Notes under the pieces: generated by a model
The model's database searches: none
The model's input: only the letters and a program-made list of their open reading frames with translations
Told to the model about the DNA's origin: nothing
Made by a program: the position numbers and the translations under genes
Part shown: positions 9,333 through 17,298 of the stretch, in pieces
Layout: each line of letters starts with the position of its first letter
Numbering within the stretch: the stretch's first letter is position 1
NCBI RefSeq assembly: GCF_014699035.1
Contig: NZ_JACXAA010000013.1
Span: 1-64,000 of the forward strand
DNA: 64,000 nt
Direction: 5' to 3'
Source: Spirosoma validum
Lineage (GTDB): Bacteria; Bacteroidota; Bacteroidia; Cytophagales; Spirosomataceae

Positions 9333-9401
9333 CAGCTAGTAGGATCAATGGTTTGTCATCTACTTGCGCGAATTTAGGCCTGCTTCTTTTGTGTTCACAG
9401 C

Positions 9402-9956
9402 TTACGATTTGACCATACTGTTTTTGAGTCTGGTATTTATCTCCTGTAGCAAAATGAACTGCTTTTCCTGAGTCTCGAACAGCGTTTTGATTTGCTCCTC
9501 CAGCAGAACATCAACTTTCTGGTTCAACCGGCGGATTTGCATTTCCGCTTTCAGATTTATCATGTAATCATTTTCGCTGCGCATCCGGTCTTTTTCCTCC
9601 TGTCGGTTCTGGCTCATCATGATGATTGGCGCTTGCAGAGCCGCAATGCAGGATAAAATCAGGTTCATCAAAATGAACGGATAAGGATCAAACTTGTAAA
9701 TTCCAATCGCCACCGAGTTGAAAATGATCCAGGCTGTCAAAATGATGCCGAACAGGATAATGAACCGCCAGCTTCCGCCAAAGCGGGCGACTTTGTCGGA
9801 GAGATCTTGCCCTACGGTTAATATTTCTGCCGGGGGATTCACAAGGTTCTGAATAATGAGTTCCTCGTCAGCAAGCGTGTCTTTTACAATGGTATGTAAC
9901 TTTTCCAGGTGCTCATTCTCATCAGACAAAAGCTGATCTATCTCGGTGTTATTCAT
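9402..9956 (-). CDS. DUF1003-family membrane protein
   Basis: 184 residues. Two transmembrane segments (WRFIILFGIILTAWIIFNSVAI and YPFILMNLILSCIAALQAPIIMM) with the DUF1003 signature around DPYPFILMNLILS...MSQNRQ, followed by a long C-terminal coiled coil (about 120-180). The N-terminal part is acidic and helical. The function of DUF1003 is unknown; members often accompany stress and transport genes. It lies downstream of the 147-aa membrane gene on the same strand (64-nt gap) and probably shares the leftward CRP-like promoter at 10.52 kb. Confidence 0.85.
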   Translation of the reverse strand: MNNTEIDQLLSDENEHLEKLHTIVKDTLADEELIIQNLVNPPAEILTVGQDLSDKVARFGGSWRFIILFGIILTAWIIFNSVAIGIYKFDPYPFILMNLILSCIAALQAPIIMMSQNRQEEKDRMRSENDYMINLKAEMQIRRLNQKVDVLLEEQIKTLFETQEKQFILLQEINTRLKNSMVKS

Positions 9957-10020
9957 TTTTATATTTTCGGGGAATCAGCCAGCAGGAATCTGCTACTAAC
10001 AGCAAGTCGAAGCGGCTCAA

Positions 10021-10464
10021 TTATTTCTTGTACAGGCTTCTAACGGTTGGTAGCAAAGCGACAAACAGGATGGCTATGGCCAGAAACATATAGACCGTGT
10101 GTAGCCAATTCACAGCCTGTAGAAAAACCATTTCGACCTGTATCCAGATGATGAGCGCAAACCCCACATAAATACTGCCCGTCCATGCCCAGTGCATGTC
10201 AGGGTAAAAATTGAATCGCTCAGCCAATTCACTCTTCGATTTTCTCAACAGCGCAACTACCAACCCACAGGGAACAAGTCCGAGTACAATGAACAGAATA
10301 ATTCCAGGTATCAAAAAGTTGGTAAACGGTGAGTGCGCTAACATGGATAGAGGCATACCAAATAAAGCACCGCTGGGAGAAATGATGAATACCCCACCGC
10401 CCCCAATAGCCCCCAAGCCAAGAAATGCCAGCAAAATCAGCAGGATCGTTCGGGTTATTTTCAT
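10021..10464 (-). CDS. four-helix integral membrane protein of unknown function
   Basis: 147 residues with four predicted transmembrane segments: one at the N-terminus after MKITR, one ending with FLIPGIILFIVLGLVPCGLVVALL, one at WTGSIYVGFALIIWIQVEMVFLQ and one at TVYMFLAIAILFVALLPTV. I do not recognise a named family. It is the first gene of a leftward unit with DUF1003. Its promoter has TAGCTTTG (10528 down to 10521) with the dyad TGA-CTTGTG-TCA centred 36.5 bp upstream, so it is a candidate member of the island's regulon. Confidence 0.75.
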   Translation of the reverse strand: MKITRTILLILLAFLGLGAIGGGGVFIISPSGALFGMPLSMLAHSPFTNFLIPGIILFIVLGLVPCGLVVALLRKSKSELAERFNFYPDMHWAWTGSIYVGFALIIWIQVEMVFLQAVNWLHTVYMFLAIAILFVALLPTVRSLYKK

Positions 10465-10520
10465 AAAGTGGCCGTGAGCTTATTCATTTTTTGATGTCGT
10501 TTGCCTCTTTTGTAGAGAAG

Positions 10521-10616
10521 CAAAGCTAGCCCCCTGGTAACTGACCTACCCTGACTTGTGTCACGCAGCCGTATGATTCACGTCAGGGCCATTCGGGACT
10601 GATCTTTGTAGATTGC
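10521..10616. promoter_or_regulatory. divergent promoter region with two CRP/FNR-like dyads
   Basis: Leftward: -7 box TAGCTTTG (reverse complement at 10521-10528) with the dyad TGA-CTTGTG-TCA (10552-10563, centre 10557.5), 36.5 bp apart. Rightward: the dyad TGA-TTCACG-TCA (10574-10585, centre 10579.5) would place a -7 box ending at 10616, where TAGATTGC (a partial match) lies. GATCTTTG at 10601-10608 is an alternative -7 box. The two dyads are 22 bp apart, two helical turns. Confidence 0.55.
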
Positions 10617-10629
10617 ATCAAAAAATAGC

Positions 10630-10974
10630 ATGACTACCGCATTCAAATTGGTCTCGACGAAACTGCTTCATACGGCCATATGGGCCTTCTTTGTCACGGC
10701 CATCGGGTATATACTTTATTGTGGCGTAGCCAATGACATAAGCCAGTATACCTGGATTGCCGCCGGGTTAGTCATCCTGGAGGGGTTGGTGTTGCTTGTC
10801 TTTGGCGGTCGTTGCCCCCTCACGCTCATCGCCCGGAACTACTCCAACTCAGACCGGGACAACTTTGACATCTTTCTGCCTAACTGGCTGGCACGTTACA
10901 ATAAGCTGATATTTACGTCGCTGTACATAGCTGGACTGATTCTGGTGGGATACAGACTGATCCACCGGAGTTAG
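10630..10974 (+). CDS. small integral membrane protein, conserved hypothetical
   Basis: 114 residues with about three transmembrane segments (AIWAFFVTAIGYILYCGVA, WIAAGLVILEGLVLLVFGG and LIFTSLYIAGLILVGYRLI). The central block GGRCPLTLIARNYSN followed by NFDIFLPNWLARYNK resembles a conserved hypothetical family in Bacteroidota that I cannot name with certainty. Its stop is 3 nt from the convergent DUF6544 gene. It is divergent from the 147-aa membrane gene with a CRP-like dyad between, so it is probably part of the same stress regulon. Confidence 0.75.
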   Translation: MTTAFKLVSTKLLHTAIWAFFVTAIGYILYCGVANDISQYTWIAAGLVILEGLVLLVFGGRCPLTLIARNYSNSDRDNFDIFLPNWLARYNKLIFTSLYIAGLILVGYRLIHRS

Positions 10975-10977
10975 TAA

Positions 10978-11805
10978 TCAGTAGGCACGGGGTTGATCAT
11001 ACTCCATTTCACGCACCGTGAAACGGGCATACGGTTTTTCTTCGCCGTCGATCACCCAGGCGGCTCCAGCTCGGGTTGGTACGCGCAGACGGTGTATCTC
11101 GCGATAGTCTGAAAAATGGCACACCCAGGTTTGGATATGGGTCTCGTCGCTATATCGCTGCGCCTGACACCGCACAATTTCACCAATCTCGTTAAAATCC
11201 ATGCGGCACGATACAGTAAGGCCATTGTCCGTGATCGTAAGCATAGCTGAATTCTCGTCTATCGGCGACCAAACGGCTGGTCCGCTGGGTAGTAAGCTGG
11301 TCGGAAACCAGGCTGTTTCGGCCAGCCAGCGTAATAATTCGCCCTGATCATAGCTGGGTCCACTTCCGCGCTGAATGGTAAACACACTCAATAGCCGAAT
11401 GGTCAGGCTTCCCCGCGCGGTCTTGTACTGATCGCAGGCACTGAACCAGGTTGTCGTGCCGATCCACATATAATTTGGGCTATCGGCCAGGAAATACTCG
11501 TCGCCGGTAATCGAAATCCAGTCTTTTTTGAGATCGGTTTTAAACTGTCCATCGTGCCGAAGCCGGGCGGTTCGCAAATACGGTTGGCCGGGTTTTAGTA
11601 CGTGCCTGAAGTAGCGTTGAACGGGCGGGGGCAGGCTGGTTAGTTGAGCAGGGTCGTAGGCGTTAACCGGCTTGGTACTGGCTAGCGCAAACAAATTGTC
11701 CACGTCACGGCGTAACTGCCGGGCCACTAACCACCGACCTGCCAACAACGCAGCAACCGGAACGACGACCCCTGACAGAATGAGCAGCGTAGTCTTGATC
11801 TTCAT
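10978..11805 (-). CDS. DUF6544/DUF6920-like protein with N-terminal membrane anchor
   Basis: 275 residues from ATG 11805. I prefer this start to the longer frame (to 11889) because it places the hydrophobic segment LLILSGVVVPVAALLAGRWLVA at the N-terminus. The body has LPPPVQRYFRHVLKPGQP, a run of beta strands and the family-like end around AWVIDGEEKPYARFTVREMEYD. Similar proteins are annotated as DUF6544 with no known function; a lipocalin-like beta fold is plausible. It is convergent with the small membrane gene, 3 nt apart. Confidence 0.7.
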   Translation of the reverse strand: MKIKTTLLILSGVVVPVAALLAGRWLVARQLRRDVDNLFALASTKPVNAYDPAQLTSLPPPVQRYFRHVLKPGQPYLRTARLRHDGQFKTDLKKDWISITGDEYFLADSPNYMWIGTTTWFSACDQYKTARGSLTIRLLSVFTIQRGSGPSYDQGELLRWLAETAWFPTSLLPSGPAVWSPIDENSAMLTITDNGLTVSCRMDFNEIGEIVRCQAQRYSDETHIQTWVCHFSDYREIHRLRVPTRAGAAWVIDGEEKPYARFTVREMEYDQPRAY

Positions 11806-11932
11806 AGGATTTTCGTTGGTTACGTTCGATACCGGCAACGGACTGGTTGACCTGGCCACAAAGGTCAGCCCGGATACTGGTGTATCCACTGAGCCGCGTT
11901 AGGTCGACGATTGAGCCGAATCATACGAGCGA

Positions 11933-11976
11933 CTGATCTGCATCAGGTTATACTGAAGAGGAGAAGGGTAGCTTTG
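11933..11976 (+). promoter_or_regulatory. promoter with CRP/FNR-like dyad
   Basis: A perfect -7 box TAGCTTTG at 11969-11976 and the dyad CTGA-TCTGCA-TCAG (11933-11946, centre 11939.5), again separated by 36.5 bp, about position -41. It drives toward a decayed BON-like gene at 12009 and possibly on into the Usp pair at 12.4 kb. Confidence 0.6.
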
Positions 11977-12008
11977 TGTAGTAGTAAACAACCCAAGGAT
12001 CAACGCCT

Positions 12009-12150
12009 ATGAAAACAAATGAAGTCTTTCAAAAAGGCGTGAAGAATGCGATCAAACGGCAACCCTACTGAAGGCAGCCTTACTGGGTGTTCCTGCTAAA
12101 GTAAACGCCCTAATCAATACTATCAGCGAGCCTTTTAGTTGACGATTAAC
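12009..12150 (+). pseudogene. remnant of a BON-domain-like gene
   Basis: It begins MKTNEVFQKGVKNAIKRQP, close to the usual start of Bacteroidota BON-domain proteins (MKTN-x-Q-K-x-V-x-x-A-I-K-x-x-P-L-L). A one-base loss after RQP makes the frame stop. In the next frame LLKAALLGVPAKVNAL continues like LLxAAxIGVxAKxGxV before similarity fades. BON proteins bind phospholipid or act at the envelope under osmotic stress and often sit beside Usp genes. The intact-looking promoter upstream suggests the gene died recently. Confidence 0.4.
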
Positions 12151-12428
12151 GTCAGCAAATTGACAGCCCTCCTTCTGGTGAAGGCGAATGCTTATTGGGG
12201 AATTGGAATAAGTGAGCCTACCGCTACGGCTTGCCTCAATTTCCGACTTGACGACTAAGCCAGCCGCTACCACCCATACGCATCTCGCGATACCGGTATC
12301 GTACTAGCCTCCTTATCGAGTGTTGTTGAGGTTACAAATTTGGCACGGCAACAGGCAGTCGATCGGATCGACCCGTCTTTATAATGGCGCAGAATCTGGT
12401 ACGCTCTCACACTTAACAATTTCTTCGC
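12151..12428. other. intergenic, degenerate sequence
   Basis: No intact gene; probably further remains of the BON-like gene. It contains a 14-bp perfect palindrome CGATACCGGTATCG (near 12289-12302), which does not fit the 16-bp insert consensus. No -7 box with a dyad was found directly before the Usp gene at 12429. Confidence 0.35.
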
Positions 12429-13238
12429 ATGAAAACGATTATAGTCGCTACTGATTTATCGGCGAGTGCCCACTGGGCAACTGATTATGCCCTGGAACTA
12501 GCTTGTCAGTTACGGCTCCGTTTAATCGTGATTTATGCCTACGAGGTGGCGTCAGGCGACTCACCCGACCGAATGAGCCCGACGGATAATGGTGAGTATG
12601 AGCAGGCATGGGGCCAGTTAAGTCAGCTGCGAAACCAGATGCTGGGAACAACCAATCACTTGGTGGACATAGTAATCATAGCCCGGCCGGGCGCGCCAGC
12701 CGCCATTCTGATTGACGAAGCGGCCAACCAGCGAGCTGATTTGCTGGTGATGGGACTGGTGGGCGATGAGCCCATAAAGGCTCGTCAAGTAGGTAGTTTA
12801 GCGACCGACATGATTCCCAATACCCAGGTGCCCATGCTCCTGGTACCCCCCGGTGCGGTTTTTCAAAAGCCCCAGAATATGGTATTGGCCATTGATTTGT
12901 CTAGCCCTATCGATGCCGTATCCATCGACATGGCCCTGGGTTTCGCTCAACGTCTCCACGTATCCCTGGACGTTGTTTGCCTTGACGATAAGCCCGGCGA
13001 GTTGCAGCAGAATGCCGCCCGCCATATTCGGAACTTACTTCGAAATCAGCCGCACACATTCAGTTTTTTGCCTGGCTACGATGTGGCCCTGGCCCTGGAG
13101 GACTATTTAGCTCATCACAAAGCCGACATTATTATTCTGCTGCCCAAGCCCCACAGTCGGCTTCGCACGTGGCTGCTCGAATCCAATACACAAGAAGTAG
13201 CCCGTTTAGCCACGATACCCGTGCTGGCCGCAGTTTAA
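12429..13238 (+). CDS. universal stress protein, tandem Usp, ATP-binding type
   Basis: 269 residues with two Usp domains. The first begins MKTIIVATDLSASAHWATDYAL and ends with the ATP-loop signature G-LV-G-DEPIKARQV-GS (G-2X-G-9X-G-S), then VPMLLVPPG. The second domain ends TIPVLAAV and lacks the loop. It is paralogous to the protein at 17299 along its whole length (both have HWATDYAL, ARQVGSLA and QEVARL.TIPVLAAV). It forms a pair with the next Usp gene 33 nt downstream, and that pair is itself duplicated at 17.3-19.0 kb. Confidence 0.92.
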   Translation: MKTIIVATDLSASAHWATDYALELACQLRLRLIVIYAYEVASGDSPDRMSPTDNGEYEQAWGQLSQLRNQMLGTTNHLVDIVIIARPGAPAAILIDEAANQRADLLVMGLVGDEPIKARQVGSLATDMIPNTQVPMLLVPPGAVFQKPQNMVLAIDLSSPIDAVSIDMALGFAQRLHVSLDVVCLDDKPGELQQNAARHIRNLLRNQPHTFSFLPGYDVALALEDYLAHHKADIIILLPKPHSRLRTWLLESNTQEVARLATIPVLAAV

Positions 13239-13271
13239 ACCCTCATCACCTGTTTTACTGCTCAAACGTTT

Positions 13272-14144
13272 ATGAAAAAGATTCTCCTGCTGACCGACCT
13301 ATCGGAAGCCTCCCGCCATGCACTGGCGTACGCCCGCTCGTTCTTTCGGGATACTGTGGCCGACTTTCACCTGCTCTGTGTCCACCCGATAGCGTCCAGA
13401 AGTCATCATAATCCCCTTTTTGCTTTTAAAACGCCCCCATCCGTTCAGAGTGAGGAGCTTACCAAGGTGGTAGACCAGTTGCGCCGGGAGGCTACCAACG
13501 ACTGGCATACGTTCTGTTCATTGGCCTGTCCTGGTCAATTGATCGACGTGGTCGAACAGTTGCTCGCTGCCGAGCCGTATGATTTTGTGGTTATTGGCCC
13601 TCAACCGGAGGAGACCACTACGCTGTTTGGCAATAGTGCCATTGCCCTGGTACATGAGCTTAAAGCGAATATTCTGGTGGTGCCCCACCAGACGGCTGTC
13701 GAGCACCCGGTTCACCAGGTTGTGCTGGCGGCTGATTTCTCCCTGCTGAAGAACGCCAAACTGCTCAGCCCCCTTAAAGAATTAGTGACCCTAAAAGGGG
13801 CAACGCTTACCTTACTGACAATCGACACGCCCAACAAGACCGCCATTGATTCGGAGCGGGAGACCCACATCCGGCAGTTTTTAATGCCTTTTGAGCCAGC
13901 CACTGATCGAATAAGGGCTGACTTCGCCAGGCAGGGGATCAATGCTTACTTAGCTTCACATCAGGTCGATCTTTTAGTGACGATCCCTAAATACAACGAC
14001 CGAACCCAGACGCTAACGAGTAGCCGGGTTACCCGCTTACAAGCCTTTTCGCCAGCCGTACCGTTGCTAACGCTCTACGATGATAACAGCAATGATCAAC
14101 CCAGACCGGTTAACGAGTTGTCAACAGCGACAATTGACCTATAA
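13272..14144 (+). CDS. universal stress protein-like, second member of pair
   Basis: 290 residues beginning MKKILLLTDLSEASRHALAYARSF. First Usp domain to about 145, ending DFVVIGPQPEETTTLFGNSAIALVHELKANILVVP. The GNS replaces the G-S/T loop and upstream glycines are missing, so ATP binding is doubtful. The second domain ends VPLLTLYDDNSND. The protein at 18151 is its paralogue (same TLFGNSAI-like and VPLLTLYDD blocks). Probably co-transcribed with 12429. Confidence 0.88.
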   Translation: MKKILLLTDLSEASRHALAYARSFFRDTVADFHLLCVHPIASRSHHNPLFAFKTPPSVQSEELTKVVDQLRREATNDWHTFCSLACPGQLIDVVEQLLAAEPYDFVVIGPQPEETTTLFGNSAIALVHELKANILVVPHQTAVEHPVHQVVLAADFSLLKNAKLLSPLKELVTLKGATLTLLTIDTPNKTAIDSERETHIRQFLMPFEPATDRIRADFARQGINAYLASHQVDLLVTIPKYNDRTQTLTSSRVTRLQAFSPAVPLLTLYDDNSNDQPRPVNELSTATIDL

Positions 14145-14316
14145 AAGATCTATCACCAACCATACATACTGCCCCATGGAATCACCCGACACCCTTTCTC
14201 AGGTTATTAATCAGCTTCGCCAGCAGGGCTACACCAAGGATCTGAATCAGCACGAAGATAACCCGCTCTGGCTCGACCCGGATGCCTATACCATTGACAA
14301 TGTATACCGATTTGAA

Positions 14317-14332
14317 ACGGTCCGCCGTAGCG
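14317..14332 (+). mobile_element. 16-bp hairpin insert, copy 1
   Basis: ACGGTCCGCCGTAGCG: stem ACGG, loop TCCG, stem CCGT, tail AGCG. It lies between codons for FE and G of the phosphoribosylpyrophosphate-like gene (flanks TTGAA and GGACC). Deletion restores the frame exactly. It differs at one base from the copy inside the IS982 transposase (tail CGCG). Confidence 0.75.
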
Positions 14333-14355
14333 GGACCAACTAATCCCGACGACGA

Positions 14356-14387
14356 CCGGGTCGCCGTCGCACCGCCGAAGCGGTGCG
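14356..14387 (+). mobile_element. 16-bp hairpin insert, copy 2, itself interrupted by copy 3
   Basis: CCGGGTCGCCGT (14356-14367) plus TGCG (14384-14387) form one 16-mer: stem CCGG, loop GTCG, stem CCGT (one mismatch), tail TGCG. It is split between stem and tail by copy 3. Removing both leaves GAC GAC GAA TCT ATT CTG, which fits the family (DDESIL). Confidence 0.7.
14368..14383 (-). mobile_element. 16-bp hairpin insert, copy 3, nested in copy 2
   Basis: On the minus strand CCGCTTCGGCGGTGCG: stem CCGC, loop TTCG, stem GCGG, tail TGCG. It sits between the stem and tail of copy 2 in the opposite orientation, creating a perfect 9-bp-arm hairpin at 14367-14388. Nesting shows that the two arrived at different times. 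Confidence 0.7.
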
Positions 14388-14571
14388 ATCTATTCTGTAC
14401 GCGCTTTCATCGGTAAAATACGGTAGTAAAGGGGTGTTGGTCAATGGCTACGGGCTCTCTGCCAATGCCGTTACAGCCGGAATTGAACAACGGTTGCACC
14501 GCTGGCCGATTGCGTAACGTATCCAAGCCCTGGAAAACGACATTTTTTATTTACTCACCGTTCTCTGTTTT

Positions 14572-15324
14572 ATGAACAACGACTTACAAGGGAAAACGGC
14601 ACTGGTAACCGGTGCTGCTTCGGGAATTGGTAAAGCGATCGCTCTACTCTATAGTCAGCACGGGGCGAACGTCATGGTGTCTGACGTCGACGAAACGCAG
14701 GGACGAGAAGTGGCTGACCAACTAAACGCTCTCGGGGGAAATGCCCGGTTCGTCAAGGCTGATGTCGGCGACCCAGTCCAATGTCAACAGTTGGTACAGG
14801 AAACCGTCTCAGCGTTTGGCTCACTCGACATTGCCTGCAACAATGCGGGCATTGGAGGTGAGATGAACCTGACGGCCGAATACAGTCTGGAAGGCTGGCA
14901 GCAGATCATGACCATAAACCTTAATAGCGTTTTCTTTTGCCTGAAGTATGAGCTGGACGTAATGCTCAAACAAGGCAAGGGAGCGATTGTCAACATGGCT
15001 TCCATCTTGGGGCAGGTTGGCACGTCCGGTTCGCCCGGCTACGTGACGGCCAAGCACGGTATGGTCGGCTTAACGCAAACAGCCGCGATTGAATACGCGC
15101 CGAAGGGCATCCGCATCAATGCTGTCGGACCCGGCTACATCGACACCCCCTTGCTCAGCCAACTATCCCCGGAAGTTAAACAACAACTAATTGATCTGCA
15201 TCCTATTGGTCGTCTGGGAAAGGCCGATGAGGTCGCCGAATTAGTCATCTGGCTCAGTTCGGATAAAGCCTCGTTTGTGACCGGATCATATTACCCGGTT
15301 GATGGGGGGTACCTGGCTAGATAG
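14572..15324 (+). CDS. short-chain dehydrogenase/reductase
   Basis: A 250-residue classical SDR. Cofactor motif TGAASGIG (residues about 12-19), NNAGIGG, catalytic Ser in MASILGQVG, and YVTAK with catalytic Tyr and Lys. An Asp after strand beta 2 (VSDVDET) favours NAD(H). The C-terminal block GSYYPVDGGYLAR is typical of the family. The substrate cannot be deduced. It sits between two stress-protein genes in the fermentative island and may reduce an aldehyde or ketone. Confidence 0.9.
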   Translation: MNNDLQGKTALVTGAASGIGKAIALLYSQHGANVMVSDVDETQGREVADQLNALGGNARFVKADVGDPVQCQQLVQETVSAFGSLDIACNNAGIGGEMNLTAEYSLEGWQQIMTINLNSVFFCLKYELDVMLKQGKGAIVNMASILGQVGTSGSPGYVTAKHGMVGLTQTAAIEYAPKGIRINAVGPGYIDTPLLSQLSPEVKQQLIDLHPIGRLGKADEVAELVIWLSSDKASFVTGSYYPVDGGYLAR

Positions 15325-15361
15325 ACCAGACGGTCTGTCTCATCTATACTTCTTTTGACTC

Positions 15362-16180
15362 ATGAAAACAATCATTCTGGCTACCGATTTTTCGACTCAT
15401 GCCAACCACGCGGCCCGCTTTGCGGGGCAACTGGCTAAAGACCAGAAAGCGATACTGATTTTACTGCACGCGTTTCATGTCTGGCCCGATAATCCGGCCA
15501 AAACGGGTGACTTTCTCCTGTCGATGAAGGCGGAGCGTGAAAGCAGTGAAAAATCATTAAACCGACTGGCCGTAGAACTGCACGAAGAGCTTGGCACAGA
15601 CGTCGTGATCCGTTGCATTGCCCAGGAAGGACACACCCTGAACGCCATACGCAGCGTCACAAAAACAGAGCAGGCCGATCTGCTGATTATGTCCACCGTG
15701 GGTACGGCTCCGCAAAGTACGCGGCTTATGGGCAGCGTGGCGACCGAAATGGTAGCCGAAACCCAAGTCCCTTTGCTCTTAATTCCTCCCGGCAGTACGT
15801 ACGTCGGCGTGAAAAATGTCGTGCTGGGAATCGATCTGTCAACGCCCCCTAACGCGGTTGCCCTAGACACGGCCCTGCGTTTCGCCCGATTATTCAACAG
15901 CGTGATTAACGTGCTGTGCATCAGCGATACCCCCGACGAGGCCGCAACGAAGCATAAAGGGGAACACATTCGGCATTTGTTGAATCCGCAGCCCCATACG
16001 CTGACCATTGAGAGCGGAGAGAAGATTTACGACACCCTCCTCGACTTTGCCCACGCCAACAAAGCCGATCTGATTATGATGTTGCCGCAGATGCGAAACT
16101 GGCTCTGGAAACTGTTTGCCGAAGGGGAAACCCAACGTATGGCCCGGCTGACCGACATTCCCCTGTTGGCGGTTGTCTGA
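15362..16180 (+). CDS. universal stress protein, tandem Usp
   Basis: 272 residues beginning MKTIILATDFSTHANHAARFAGQ. The first-domain loop is STVGTAPQSTRLMGSVA: the second glycine and the GS are kept, but the first glycine of G-2X-G-9X-GS is serine. The second domain ends MARLTDIPLLAVV. It resembles the 12429/17299 type. It precedes D-lactate dehydrogenase by 31 nt when the latter starts at 16212. Confidence 0.9.
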   Translation: MKTIILATDFSTHANHAARFAGQLAKDQKAILILLHAFHVWPDNPAKTGDFLLSMKAERESSEKSLNRLAVELHEELGTDVVIRCIAQEGHTLNAIRSVTKTEQADLLIMSTVGTAPQSTRLMGSVATEMVAETQVPLLLIPPGSTYVGVKNVVLGIDLSTPPNAVALDTALRFARLFNSVINVLCISDTPDEAATKHKGEHIRHLLNPQPHTLTIESGEKIYDTLLDFAHANKADLIMMLPQMRNWLWKLFAEGETQRMARLTDIPLLAVV

Positions 16181-16211
16181 TACGTATTGTTTTACTAAAC
16201 TCCTGAATACC

Positions 16212-17207
16212 ATGAACATCGCTTTTTTTAGTTGCCAGGCCTACGAGCAGCCTTTTCTGGAAGCAGCCAACCACAATCACCGGCATGAGTTGACGTTTCT
16301 ATCCCAGTCCTTAACCCCCGAAACCGTTCACCTGGCGGCTGGTCACCAGGCGATCTGCGTGTTTGTCAATGACCAGCTGACACGTCCCACCCTCCAGGCG
16401 CTGGCCGCCCTGGGCATCCGGTTGGTGGCGCTGCGCTGTACGGGCTATAATCAGGTGGATATCACAACGGCTGGGCAACTGGGCATCCGCATTTTACGCG
16501 TGCCCTCCTACTCGCCCCACTCGGTTGCCGAACACACGGTTGCGCTGCTACTGTCGTTAAACCGGAAAACCTACCTGGCTTACCAGCGGACCAAAGAAAA
16601 CAATTTTACGCTCGACGGCCTGATGGGATTTGACCTCTACGGCAAACGGGTGGGTGTGATCGGTACGGGCAAGATCGGCGCAGCTTTTGCCAGAATGATG
16701 CTGGGGTTTGGCTGCCACGTACTGGCTCACGACAAAATGCCCTCGGCTGTTTTGCAGCAGCTGGGCGTGGAGTATTTACCCCTGGAAGACGTACTGGAAA
16801 AGGCCGATGTGCTCTCGCTCCATTGCCCCCTCACGCCCGAGACGCATCATATTATCGACGCTTCGGCGCTGAGCCGAATGAAACCCGGTTCGTACCTGAT
16901 TAACACCAGCCGGGGTGGCCTGCTCGATACATCCGCCGTGCTGGATTCCCTGCAACGGGGCCACTTGGGCGCGTTGAGCATTGATGTGTACGAACTGGAA
17001 GACGATTACTTTTTCGCCGACTGGTCGGACAAAGACCTGCCCGATGCCAATTTGAACACGCTGACGCACTTGCCGAATGTGCTGGTGACGGCGCACCAGG
17101 GCTTTTTTACCCAGGAAGCCATGGAGCAAATCGCCTACACAACGCTCAACAACCTGACGTACCTGGAACAGGAGCTCTTGCCCGCCGATGCCGTTGTCGT
17201 TGGATAA
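16212..17207 (+). CDS. ldhA: fermentative D-lactate dehydrogenase
   Basis: 331 residues from ATG 16212; the longer frame from 16173 would add an unlikely leader overlapping the upstream gene. It aligns by eye with E. coli LdhA throughout: AICVFVNDQLTRPTLQAL, RCTGYNQVDI, AEHTVALLLSLNRKTYLAYQRT, NAD motif GVIGTGKIG, HCPLTPETHHIID, INTSRGGLLDT with the catalytic arginine, and VLVTAHQGFFTQEAM with the catalytic histidine. It reduces pyruvate to D-lactate with NADH, giving redox balance without oxygen. It is flanked by Usp genes. Confidence 0.92.
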   Translation: MNIAFFSCQAYEQPFLEAANHNHRHELTFLSQSLTPETVHLAAGHQAICVFVNDQLTRPTLQALAALGIRLVALRCTGYNQVDITTAGQLGIRILRVPSYSPHSVAEHTVALLLSLNRKTYLAYQRTKENNFTLDGLMGFDLYGKRVGVIGTGKIGAAFARMMLGFGCHVLAHDKMPSAVLQQLGVEYLPLEDVLEKADVLSLHCPLTPETHHIIDASALSRMKPGSYLINTSRGGLLDTSAVLDSLQRGHLGALSIDVYELEDDYFFADWSDKDLPDANLNTLTHLPNVLVTAHQGFFTQEAMEQIAYTTLNNLTYLEQELLPADAVVVG

Positions 17208-17298
17208 AACAATTCTCTCGGGTCTACGCCATGCGGGCTAAGGATCTGGTTTAGATCGGAGCAAAATCAGGAACTTTAACTTTTAACGAACGCATACG

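Larger units (their letters stand above)
14176..14517 (+). pseudogene. small phosphoribosylpyrophosphate-synthetase-like protein gene broken by three 16-bp inserts
   Basis: Starting at ATG 14176, the first 47 codons read MESPDTLSQVINQLRQQGY...YTIDNVYRFE, typical of a roughly 97-residue Bacteroidota family often annotated as phosphoribosylpyrophosphate synthetase (the label is doubtful). The frame is then destroyed. Removing 14317-14332 and the nested 32 bp at 14356-14387 gives ...RFEGPTNPDDESILYALSS then VKYGSKGVLVNGYG, ending at TAA 14517: 98 codons including the stop. Every element of the family reappears, so the only lesions are three 16-bp inserts. As written, translation stops at 14341-14343. 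Confidence 0.8.

Noticed and set aside
12289..12302. CGATACCGGTATCG as a further 16-bp insert
   Set aside because: The palindrome does not fit the 4-4-4-4 layout and the surrounding gene is too eroded to test.
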